Assembly: GCA_015501595.1 (NCBI GenBank)
Contig: JADNRX010000036.1
Location: 1 to 64,000 of the forward strand
Origin: Hymenopellis radicata
Taxonomy: Eukaryota; Basidiomycota; Agaricomycetes; Agaricales; Physalacriaceae
Length of the DNA stretch: 64,000 nt
Reading direction: 5' to 3'
Shown here: piece after piece, positions 36,476 to 46,207 of the stretch
Position numbering within the stretch: position 1 is the stretch's first letter
How the letters are laid out: each line of letters starts with the position of its first letter
The notes under the pieces: model-generated
Told to the model about the DNA's origin: nothing
What the model saw: only the letters and a program-made list of their open reading frames with translations
Databases searched by the model: none
Program-made: the position numbers and the translations under genes

Positions 36476-39400
36476 TCATAGATCAAACCCCCGAATACTA
36501 TCAAACTGAATGATCAAATCCATCCCGTCCTCGCATAATCCACGAAGAGCAGAAGTGTCGTGACCATGGAAGAGAGCTTCATGTATACGCAGCTTGTACA
36601 TCTCGGGGCGATTGCGGTCATCGAGAAATGTTGTACGAAGACCAAAGTGGAACTTTTCGAGTTTTGATAGCTCGACCCCATTGCCTGCATGCCGGGCTTT
36701 GAGCATAGCAACAAAGTCGTCGTGAGGTTCAAGGTAAGGAATACAGTGCAGGTCTGTATATCAGTCACCCGGATGTCGAGTGACACTAGTCGAGGAAGGA
36801 AAGTGACAGTATGCCCCGGAACAACCTCTAGAGCTCTCATAACGTCCAACATTTGTGTTACACTCCAATCATCCGGTGTACCGTATTCGTGAAATGGGTC
36901 GTCTTCTCGAAAATGAAGCATCGATGCCTCCAGCTGCAGCATAGCAAGTTTGGTGGTCTGAGAAAGAATGGAGAGGAGAAGATGAGGTTTGGAGCGATGC
37001 GGAGTTAAGGACACCGCCATCAGTAAATCCCGAGCTGTATAGAGGGTATAGCCCATACCCTCTATACCAATTTTCGGCGGTATAGTCCTATACCGTGAAT
37101 CTCGTCTTTCTATACCGCCGTGCGCCCCGGTGGTCTAGCAGGGTATAGGACACCGACTTTCCTATACCCGTTGTTCCAGGCCTTAGATCTCATCCTATAC
37201 TCTTTTTGTATACCACGGCTCAGGCATTAGATCCGGCAGAATGTAGACAGGTAAGAACATTGATTTAAAAGGAATAGCATTGGCACTATACTACGACAAA
37301 TAACTAAATATGAAACAAAGTACAGTGAGAAATTAGGCAGCAGTCGGGACAAACACGCCGCAACCACAACGCAACCATCCGGTGGCCTGTCGACTTCCAG
37401 GCCCAGGTCGGCACGGCGCTTCGCTGGATGCATGTCGGTTAAGCATCTCGGGGGATTTAGATCGCCATACCAGGATGCCACGCTTCGGGAAGTCGTGGAT
37501 GGCGGTTGAAAGAGGGTCTTCAGAGTTCAAAGCCATGTGTGGACGGCGCCAAGACGATAGCCGTACGAGGTCGAGACGCAGACGTCAAGCATGAGATTAC
37601 GGAAGAGGGCGAGGCATTCTAGTGGGGTCTTGCCGCCCATGTTGTCGAGGGTCTAGACTAATTCATTAGCTCGGTTCGCGTCAAGACGATGGCGATAACG
37701 CACAGAGACAAGCTCGAGGGTGGGGTCCGCGGGAACGTAGTGTGGGGCGTAGTCTTTTCGGCGCATGGAATTTGAGGAATGTTGTAGGGTGGTCATCCTC
37801 GTCTGGATGGTCGTAAGCGTCTAGACGTCTGCGATAACCGTGAGACAGGATTCAAGGGTGGAGGCGAGAGAAGACTTACTTTGCAGAGGGGAGTAAAATG
37901 GTCTTTGACCGTCGTCGTCGTGTCGTGCAGGCTGGCGTCAAGTCATGCAGGGAGCCGTCGGCGCGTCATGCAGGCAGCCGTTGTCATGCAGCCAGCAAGT
38001 TGCTGGGTGGCACGCTCGGGTGCTTGTAGTCCTGGTCTTGGTTGCGGGCACACTGGAGGATGTGCTCATAGTGGGCAGAGAGTGGTGAGAGACGCAAGAG
38101 AAAGGACTTGGGAATGTTTCCGAATGTAGCAGACGAGCGAACGAACACATCTAAAGATGCTGTGCCCGATCAATCCTGCCACGCTGTCCAGCACCGGCAG
38201 GTAATCCTCCCACTTGCTGCGCAGCCGCTCTGCCTCCCAGTGTGCAATTGACGCGAAGCCCAAGAACGCTGAGCTTGAGGACACAAACGACGGTGGAGCA
38301 GTCCGAACGGTCGAGATGTCCTGCTGGTGTTACAGGGTGGTGCAGCTGGACAACCGTGGAACCGGGCAACTGTGAGAGATAGTGCATGCCCAGTTAGCAC
38401 TGTGCGCAAGGGCGAGCGATAGTAGACGTACTGGGATCAGGTCTTCATCATCTGCGTTAGCCTTCTCTAGCTACCATCACATGCATCATCCTCACAGTCT
38501 TAAGGCGTTGACCCTGTGTCAGTGGAGGAAGAGGTCACCACAGCGCGTGAACGCTCAGAGTCAGAACGGTGGTGGTGTCAGTGAGAAGAAGAAGAGTATC
38601 TTGCCATATTAGGCCTTCGGTTCGTTTTGCGCACGGACCATGAGTCGATCACGGACTTGACACTTTCATTTACTTCCACTCTGGCAGTGGTAAGAGTATA
38701 GAATGGGTGACAATGGTATAGAGCCGAAGAGTATAGAAAATATCATGGGTATAGGAAGAATTAGAAGGTATAGACCCCTCAATGGACTCTGCTATACTCC
38801 CTATACCCGCTATACCACACTATGCACCTCGGAATTTACTGATGGCCCCGCGTAATCCGGAGCTCGGTGAGATTGCTTGCACAATTGGAACGTCGGATGA
38901 GGTAATAGAAGGAGTAGAGTGTAGTATCAGGAGTAAGATTATCAACTCTCTGGTCCAAAGCAGCTACTCCCAGTCGGGGAAGAGTGAGAGAATCGAGGAG
39001 ATAGGGAAAGGTCGCGTTCAGGTCGCGAAGGTATGGGAGAGTTAGGGATTGCAGGTTGAATGGGTCAGGCGCGCGCCCGGGAAGATTGACACGAAGGCTC
39101 TCAAGCAACCGACACTGGCTAACCAAGTCCCCATAGGCTCCGAAGTAATCGGCCCTCCCGGCCAACTGTCCCACAAACGCAAACATGTAATCTGTTTCGC
39201 TGGAAGCTCGACCATACGAGGATCCGCTCCGATGAGGGTTACCTTCACCAGACGGGGACAATCATTGAAAGCCGATATGATGTCAGAGTCCATAGCGCCT
39301 ACGGATTCGAAATCCAAGCATTCAAGCTGAGGCAGCCGCCCGCGAAGAGGTGCATACCGTAAATCGGGCCTGACATCGTGGTAAACAACCAGACGCGCTG

Positions 39401-40019
39401 TCCGCCATCGATGGGATTCTGCAAACATCTTCTCTCGCATACGGCGTGCGAAAAGAAGATCCCCATTTTCGCCATTGCGATTGAGAAGGGTGATATCCAG
39501 CAAATGCTGGTGGGAGCGCTCAAGGACAAAGGCTAGGATTTCTACATCCTTCTCAGAAGCTTGCCATTCTGAAGAGAAAATGGATGACCAGCACGAATGG
39601 AGAGACAAAGCAAGATTGCGCCAGGTCTGGCTGAGTTGCCAAATGGTGCGGGAGGGCCAATCAAACTTTGTCGGAGTCCAAGAAATGACCGTTCAGGAAG
39701 ATCTCAGACCAGATCTCTGGGGGATACGTCGTCGTGTGGAAATGATATTTTCATGATTATGTTTTATAGTATTTTTCAGCGCGTCTCGCTCCTGCTCAAA
39801 GGACTCGAGAGCGAGCTGCGCTGCGGTGACTGCGGCATCGACAGACAAGATATCCTGGTCAAGAACCGGTAGGACGGCGGTCTGGATATCGGACAGTTCT
39901 CGGTCTGTCGGTAGAAGGTTGGACGCGGAAAGGTGATGAAAAGGGATAGCGGTTTGGTCTTGACGTTCAAGACGAACGCTACGTTGAAGAGCCCCACATG
40001 GCGAACAGTTTAATTCCAT
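36476..40019 (-). pseudogene. F-box-like gene interrupted by a 1.8 kb element
   Basis: It starts at ATG 40019 (MELNCSPCGALQRSVRLER), with the coiled coil and RRIP of the F-box. One C is missing in the run after CGTAT (about 39724), which breaks the frame. The rest continues to 38847 in shifting frames (CWSSIFSSEWQASEKDVEIL, LRGRLPQLECLDFESVG). At 38846-37016 the TIR element intervenes. The C-terminal part then resumes at 37015 (LTPHRSKPHLLLSILSQTT, VVPGHTVTFLPRLVSLDI) and ends at 36476. The gene was probably already diverging as its own lineage, because it keeps an HNHENIISTRRR variant shared with the 44376 copy. Confidence 0.85.
37016..38846. mobile_element. 1,831 bp TIR element with GTATAG-rich ends
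   Basis: Terminal inverted repeats of 19 bp: GCCATCAGTAAATCCCGAG at 37016-37034 and its reverse complement, one mismatch, at 38828-38846. Removing it with one copy of the flanking CC restores the F-box reading frame across the site (ITRVSLTPHRS). The outer 150-200 bp at each end carry many GTATAG/CTATAC motifs in both orientations, about 10 left and 8 right. The interior has minus-strand open pieces (for example SSSAFLGFASIAHWEAERLR at about 38280, and another at 37536-37333) with intron-like gaps, but I recognise no transposase. Superfamily unassigned. Confidence 0.8.
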
Positions 40020-40380
40020 ATAAGCATTATCTCGCAATCTGGGTTAACGGGTGAGATCCGGTGAGATGCCAGCGTACGCGCCCGAAGTATGTATAAACGA
40101 ACTGGGTGCCCATAACAGAGATGTTGAGAGAGACGATGAAAGATGTCGGAGGAAATAAGCGCCGTTAAACAGACGCGTCGTGGACTAATGCACCTGTCAG
40201 ATGTGTGAACAAGTATGACGACCGTGAAGACGAGAACGTACTTATGAGCAGTGGGATGAGCTGCTAGTCAACGAGGTCGGCGAACGCTAACGATAAGGTA
40301 TCGATGATGATGATGATGGTAACTGGTTAGAAGGAACAACCGTGGGCGAGTGATCACGAGCGCTTCCCTTCCTTCTGCAG

Positions 40381-40880
40381 CTCCCAAAACCTCATCCCAC
40401 CGACCTCTCCTTCGGCGGTTGTACCCTACACGCCTTCAACATTGGCGCCCAACCCCCCACTCGCTTCATGAATCATTCTTCATACAGCTTACGTCTGCGT
40501 AACGTGGAGTCTGCCGGAACCGTTACGCCATATCCTCAAAATCATGTCATCGGGATAGGTTGGTAGAAGCACCGTGGATCTGCCTATAGTGGAAGGCGTT
40601 TCATCCGGGTCAGACCCAGAGAGTTCTCAGTTTGAGGATATGTCCGTATAAGGAGGGATGGTTTGAGCATAAGGCGCCTGTTTGTTGTGGATGAGCGATC
40701 TTTGTCCGCGGCGTGAGTACTTTCCACAAATACTTATGCGAATCGCCAGTGTAGTTCTACATAAACGTGGTGACTTGTAGATCGGCTCAACGCGACGAAT
40801 ACATGGTCGGCTTTGAGCGGGTCTGATCTTGACGATAGACCTATGACTCGGAGAAGCAGTACAGCGTAAAGGGAAGCGCT
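40381..40880 (+). pseudogene. GS 3'-flank copy and divergent GS relic before F-box D
   Basis: 40375-40610 repeats part of 32350-32540. At about 40620-40825 the relic reads LSLRICPY with a stop, then the CLWMSDLCPRRE region and RLNATNTWSAL, followed by a short form of the exon 3 start that lacks the ETKF codons seen in A. 40020-40380 is the 5' flank of the opposite-strand F-box gene. Confidence 0.6.
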
Positions 40881-41289
40881 CGTGATCAACCGGCCACGAT
40901 TCTTCCTTCTAGTAACCATCATCATCATCATCGATACCGTATCGTTAGTGTTCCCCCACCGCGTTGACTAGCAGCCCATCCAGCCGCTAATAAGTGCGTT
41001 CTCGTCTTCATTGTCGTCATGCTTGTTTATACAGTTGACAGGCGCATTTGTCGACGCCGCGTCTGTACAACGGCGCTTATTTCTACCGACATCCTTCGTC
41101 GTCTGGTCCAACATCCTTCATCGTCTCTCCCAACATCCTTTATCGTCTCTCCAACAACCATCATTGCCGATCTAGTAGAAGCGTCCTTCTTACATCGAGT
41201 CTCTGTTACGTGCACCTGGTTTGTTTATACCTAATTTGTGGCACGCACGCTGGTATCTGACCCGCTATCACAGATTGCGAGACACTTCT

Positions 41290-43002
41290 ATGGAATCCAG
41301 CAGTTTGCCATGCGGGGCTCTTCCTCGTCGTAGCGCTCGTCTTGAGCGCCAAGACCAAGCCGCTATTCCTTTTCATCGTCTTTCCATGTCCAACCTTCCA
41401 CCGACAGACCGAGAACTGTCCGATATCCAGACCACCATCCTCCCTACTCTTGACCAGGATATCTTGTCTGTCGATGCCGCCGTCACCGCAGCGCGGATAG
41501 CTCTCGAGTCCCTTGAGCAAGAGCAGGACGCGCTGGTAAACATGAAACAGAATTATGAAAGTATCATTTCCACGCGACGTCGTATTCCCCCAGAGATCTG
41601 GTCTGAGATCTTCCTGTATGGACATTTCTTGGATTTGGACCGGGACGAAGTGTTTCATTGGCCCTCCCGCACGATTTGGCAACTCAGCCAGGTGTGCCAG
41701 ACCTGGCGCAATCTTGCTTTGTCTCTCCATTCGTGTTGGTCGTCTATTGTGCTTAAATTCCCATTACTCCGGTCAGCGTCTGAGAGGGATGTAGAACTAC
41801 TAGCCTTTGTCCTTGAGCGCTCCCACCAGCATTTGCTGGATATCACCCTTATCCACAACAGTCTTGAGGATCTTCCTTTCCAACTGCACCGTATGCGAGA
41901 GAAGGTGTTTGCAGAATCCTATCGATGGCGGACAGTGCGTCTGGTTGATTACCACGAAGTCAGGCCGGATTTACTGTATGCACCTCTTCGCGGGCGGCTG
42001 CCTCAGCTTGAACTCTTGGAGTTCGAATTCTTAGGCGCTCTGGACTCTGACATTATATCGGCTTTCAAGGATTGTCCACGTCTTATGACGGTAGGCCTCA
42101 GAGGAGTGGATCCTCATATACTCGAGCTTCCAATCAAACAGATTACATGTTTGCGTTTGCGCGACAATCGGCCTGGCGGTGATTTCAGAGCCTATGCGGA
42201 CTTGATTGGGCAGTGTCCGTTGCTTGAAAGCCTCCGCGTGGATTCAGCGAGGGAGCGCGCGCCAGACCCATTCTGGCAATCCCTAACTCTCCCACACCTT
42301 CGCGACCTGAAAGCGACCTCTCCCAGTTTCCTCGATCATCTCACTCTGCCCCGACTGGAAGTAGCTGCTCTTGACGCGACATTTAGTTTGCGCCATCCTG
42401 ATACACTCTACTCCTTCTATTGCCTCATCCGACGATCCAATTGCGCAAGCAATCTCACCGAGCTCCGGATTATGCAGACGCCGTTAACTCTACATCGCTC
42501 TAAACCCCATCTTCTCCTCTCCATTCTCTCTCAGACCACGGAACTTGCTACACTGCAGCTGTGGACATCAGGGCTGGATTTCCAATACATACCAGATGAG
42601 TGGAGTAGGACACAAATTATAGCAGTCATGAAAGCTTTGGAGGTCGTCCCAGGGCACCACGTCGCTTTCCTTCCTCGGCTAGTGTCACTCGACATTGACG
42701 TGACTGCTCATACGGACATGGATCATATTCCATACCTTCAACCTCACAACGACTTTGTTGCTATGCTCAAAGCCCGGCATGCAGGCAATGAGGTCGGGCT
42801 ATCAACGCTTGAGAAGTTTCACTTTGGTCTACGTTCAGACTTCGTCATGGCCTTGACTCAGCCCGTCGAGAACAAGTTGTCTATACCAGAAACTGTATTC
42901 AATGATTACGAAACTTCTGTTCTTCGTGGTTTAGCTGAGGATGGGATGTCCTTGGATATTCGCTTCGAAGCGGTTCTTGGTCGACAATATATGACCTACT
43001 AG
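41290..43002 (+). CDS. F-box-like protein D (full length)
   Basis: Single exon, 570 aa from ATG 41290 (MESSSLPCGALPRRSA). Coiled coil, then RRIPPEIWSEIFLYGHFLDL, WQLSQVCQTWRNLALSLHSCW, and the long LRR-like half (LRGRLPQLELLEFEFLG, LTLPRLEVAALDATFS, LLLSILSQTTELATLQLW), ending ILFE-type FEAVLGRQYMTY. Protein sequence differs from gene C in many positions, mainly in the LRR-like half (VRPDLLYAPLRG insertion, DVTAHTDMDHIPYLQP), while the F-box is nearly unchanged. That is the pattern expected if the C-terminal half determines target choice. It has no defects. Confidence 0.88.
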   Translation: MESSSLPCGALPRRSARLERQDQAAIPFHRLSMSNLPPTDRELSDIQTTILPTLDQDILSVDAAVTAARIALESLEQEQDALVNMKQNYESIISTRRRIPPEIWSEIFLYGHFLDLDRDEVFHWPSRTIWQLSQVCQTWRNLALSLHSCWSSIVLKFPLLRSASERDVELLAFVLERSHQHLLDITLIHNSLEDLPFQLHRMREKVFAESYRWRTVRLVDYHEVRPDLLYAPLRGRLPQLELLEFEFLGALDSDIISAFKDCPRLMTVGLRGVDPHILELPIKQITCLRLRDNRPGGDFRAYADLIGQCPLLESLRVDSARERAPDPFWQSLTLPHLRDLKATSPSFLDHLTLPRLEVAALDATFSLRHPDTLYSFYCLIRRSNCASNLTELRIMQTPLTLHRSKPHLLLSILSQTTELATLQLWTSGLDFQYIPDEWSRTQIIAVMKALEVVPGHHVAFLPRLVSLDIDVTAHTDMDHIPYLQPHNDFVAMLKARHAGNEVGLSTLEKFHFGLRSDFVMALTQPVENKLSIPETVFNDYETSVLRGLAEDGMSLDIRFEAVLGRQYMTY

Positions 43003-43345
43003 TGGCGGTGGTGGGCCGTGGCAGAGCATCGGAGGGTAAGTATTCTAGGAAGTACGGCGCGGAGTTGGTGGTGATAGCAGCGATGACATTGCCAAGTTGT
43101 ATGTATTCATTGCAATAGATCTTCTGTAATGCCCCTGCATCATCTCTGCCTTCAAGCTCGCCTGGCTGAAGACGTTCCGTTCCACGGTAAGTACCGTGGA
43201 CCTATGGCCACGGTTACGCCCGTGCGACGTGCATGTCTTGTTTGGCGTAGGCGGGTAATCATAAATTTGTAATCTTCCGGCTTCTACCACGACAACGCGT
43301 CACTGTCAAGTCATTTAAATCAGCTGAAGCTGAAAACGTTCGAGC
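43003..43345 (+). other. F-box D 3' flank with a short GS relic
   Basis: 43120-43180 keeps only the beginning of the GS exon 4 relic seen at 35690 (CTTCAAGCTCGCCTGGCTG, GAAGACGTTCCGTTC), then diverges. The remainder shows nothing recognisable up to the repeat at 43345. Confidence 0.5.
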
Positions 43346-43530
43346 CTCTTTGAATTCTCAGATACCTATAATTGCAACAGCTCGTCAATGACATGACATA
43401 TACAACCTCCCGCTACATCTCGACTTATACTTCTGACTGTCGCGCTTGATCCTTGCCTATGTAAAGTCGCCCTCCGACTTAAGGAAAATCAACATACTCA
43501 CACTGGCGCCTAGCAACATGATGTCTGTAT
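43345..43530 (+). repeat. Second copy of the promoter-like repeat
   Basis: Matches 36105-36285 with scattered changes (TATGTAAAG for TATAAAG). It ends at about ATGATGTCTGTAT, directly against the aldo-keto reductase relic on the other strand. Confidence 0.65.
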
Positions 43531-43545
43531 ACTGTCGAAGCTCAC

Positions 43546-43893
43546 CCATCCTTTTTCAATAACGAAATTGAATGCGCGAACGATCTCCTCCATCGAAACT
43601 ATATGCAGGGGTGATTGACTTTCAATGGTGTCGTCAAACCGATGCGCAAAAAGTACATCGACGTAGCCCATCTGAAGGCGTGGCAAAGAGTTTTGGATAC
43701 CTTCAACGATACTGCGTTCACGACACTTTAGTCGGGTCCCAGAAAAGCAGGAGAGCGCATGTCAGTGATTCCCTTTTCGAATGCTGTCTTGATGAGGTCC
43801 TGCATGGCGCCTCCAAGTCAGCATACCACCTTCCCCAATTACATAAAGTACTGTACCTTGGCATTTGTAGACCCTCCAATTGTGAGCCCTAAA
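43546..43893 (-). pseudogene. Aldo-keto reductase (Kv-beta-like), N-terminal half relic
   Basis: The minus strand reads (R)SIVEGIQNSLPRLQMGYVDV, continuing LFAHRFDDTIE, then, after an intron ending CATATAG, VSMEEIVRAFNFVIEKGW and a GTGAGC donor at 43545. This is the middle of voltage-gated K+ channel beta-subunit-like aldo-keto reductases (IIEGxxxSLxRLQxDYVDV and MEEIVRAFNFVI.KGW). Upstream parts are garbled (a stop after KGNH). The break falls in an intron. The half that would follow (LYWGTSEW) occurs at 53955 in another place. Confidence 0.75.
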
Positions 43894-44375
43894 CCGAAAT
43901 TTAAAAGAAAACTCGGCGTGATGCACGACGACGACGGCCATTGTGAACGTACAGTTTCCGAAAGAGAACAAAGGGACCCTCAATCCGCTAGGACCGAGTC
44001 TGCAGAAAGGCATTCCGCGCGTCAACAGGCCGAAGTCGCTGGACAGAAAGGGAAGCGCTCGTGATCACTCGCCCACGGTTGTTCCTTCTAACCATCATCA
44101 TCATCGATACCTTATCGTTAGCGTTCGCCGACCTCGTTGACTAGCAGCTCATCCCACTGCTCATAAGTACGTTCTCGTCTTCACGGTCGGCATACTTGTT
44201 CACACATCTGACAGGTGCATTAGTCCACGACGCGTCTGTTTAACGGCGCTTATTTCCTCCGACATCTTTCATCGTCTCTCTCAACATCTCTGTTATGGGC
44301 ACCCAGTTCGTTTATACATACTTCGGGCGCGTACGCTGGCATCTCACCCGTTAACCCAGATTGCGAGATAATACT
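43894..44375 (+). other. Unassigned stretch, then F-box 5' flank
   Basis: 43894-44060 has no recognisable content. From about 44060 the sequence is the shared F-box 5' flank (AAGGGAAGCGCTCGTGATCA onward), without the GS relic that precedes other copies. Confidence 0.5.
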
Positions 44376-46032
44376 ATGTAATTAAACTGTTCGCCATGTG
44401 GGGCTCTTCCCCGGCGTAGCGTTCGTCTTGAACGTCAAGACCAAACCGCTATCCCTTTTCATCACCTTTCCGCGTCCAACCTTCCACCGACAGACCGAGA
44501 ACTGTCCGATATCCAGACCGCCGTCCTACCTAGTACTCTTGACCAGGATATCTTGTTTGTCGATGCCGCAGTCACTACAGCGCGGCTCGCTCTCGAGTCC
44601 CTTGAGCAAGAGCGAGACGCGCTGAAAAATACTATAAAACATAATCATGAAAATATCATTTCCACACGACGACGTATCCCCCCAGAGATCTGGTCTGAGA
44701 TCTTCCTGAACGGTCATTTCTTGGACTCCGACAAAGTTTGATTGGCCCTCCCGCACCATTTGGCAACTCAGCCAGACCTGGCGCAATCTTGCTTTGTCTC
44801 TCCATTCGTGCTGGTCATCCATTTTCTCTTCAGAATGGCAAGCTTCTGAGAAGGATGTAGAACTCCTAGCCCTTGTCCTCGAGCGCTCCCACCAGCATTT
44901 GCTGGATGTCACCATTCTCGATATCAACAAATACCATACGCCGTATGCGAGAGAAGGTGTTTGCAGAATCCCATCGATGGCGGACAGCGCATATTGAAGT
45001 CAACTCGGTTCTGTGCTCACCTCTTCGCGGGCGGCTGCCTCAGCTTGAACTCTTAGCTTTCAAATCCGTAGGCACTATGGACGCTGGCATTATATCGGCT
45101 TTCAAGGATTGTCCCCGTCTGGTGGATGTAATCCTCCGCGGCGGGGATCATCATATGGTCGAGTTTCCAGTGAAACAGATCACATGTTTGGGTTTGTACG
45201 ATTATTCTCCTGCTCGTGATTTCCGAGCCTGTGTGGACTTGGTTAGCCAGTGTCCGTGGCTTGAAACGCTTTGTGTGCATGTTAATCCCGAGCACGCGCA
45301 AGACCCATTCCAACAATCCATAATCCACCCATGCCTTCGCGAGCTGAGCGCGACCCATCCCTATCTCCTAGATTCTCTCACTCTGCCCCGACTGGAAGTC
45401 GCTGCTCTTGATGCGACATTTAGTGTTCCCCATCCTGATACCCTCTACTCCTTCTATTGCCTCATCCGACGATCCAATTGCGCAAGCAATCTCACCGAGC
45501 TCCGGATTAAGCATACACCGTTAACTCTACATCGCTCTACACCCCATCTTCTCCTCGCCATTCTCTCTCAGACCACGGGACTTGCTGCACTGCAGCTGTG
45601 GACAACAGGGCTGGATTCCCAATACTTACCAGATGAGTGGAGTAGGACACAAATTATAGCAGTCATGAAAGCTCTGGAGGTCGTCCCAGGGCACCACGTC
45701 GCTTTCCTTCCCCGACTAGCGTCACTCGACATTGAGGTGGCTGGACATCAGATGGATTGTATTCCTTACCTTGAACCTCACCACGACTTTGTTGCTATGC
45801 TCAAAGCCCGGCATGCAGGCAACGAGGACGGGCTATCAAAACTCGAGAAGTTTTGCTTTCGTCTATGTGCAGTCTGTGAAGAAGAGGTCTTGACTCAGCG
45901 CTCCGAGAACAACTTTCCTATCTTCAATGATTATGAAACTTCTGTTCTTCGTGGTTTAACTGAGGATGGATGTCCTTGGATATTCGCTATGACTGGGGTC
46001 CTTGGGGTTCTGGCTTTCGGTCTATGTTCTAG
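44376..46032 (+). pseudogene. F-box-like gene E, broken and apparently recombinant
   Basis: The family start is lost: ATG at 44376 is followed at once by TAA. The F-box is present (RRIPPEIWSEIFLNGHFLDSDKV), then a stop from a frame slip and a 6 bp loss in LSQVCQTW. Up to about 44930 the sequence resembles the 40019 copy (KNTIKHNHENIISTRRR, SSEWQASEKDVE). From there to the end it is almost identical to gene C (HIEVNSVLCSPLRGRLPQLE, GMDAGII region, QMDCIPYLEPHHDF). Near 45968 GATGGGATG is GATGGATG, a further one-base loss. The switch suggests gene conversion or unequal crossing over. Confidence 0.85.
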
Positions 46033-46207
46033 ACGTGGTGGTCGCATCGGAGTATTCCCGTTAGGAATAATTTAAAGGATCACGTTGGGCTCGTGTGTTC
46101 CCTCCGATTACGCCAACCAACGAAGTCGAATTGCTAATACCAGAAACGACGAGGATTTACATGTTATACAACGTACAACAAACTCCAGACTACATATCGT
46201 ACATACA
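46033..46207. other. Short intergenic gap
   Basis: 175 bp between convergent F-box loci. It probably holds their 3' UTRs. No other signal seen. Confidence 0.5.

Noticed and set aside
37016..38846. Possibility that this stretch is an intron of the F-box gene
   Set aside because: All other family members are single-exon, the ends are perfect TIRs, not splice sites, and removal with one CC copy restores the frame.
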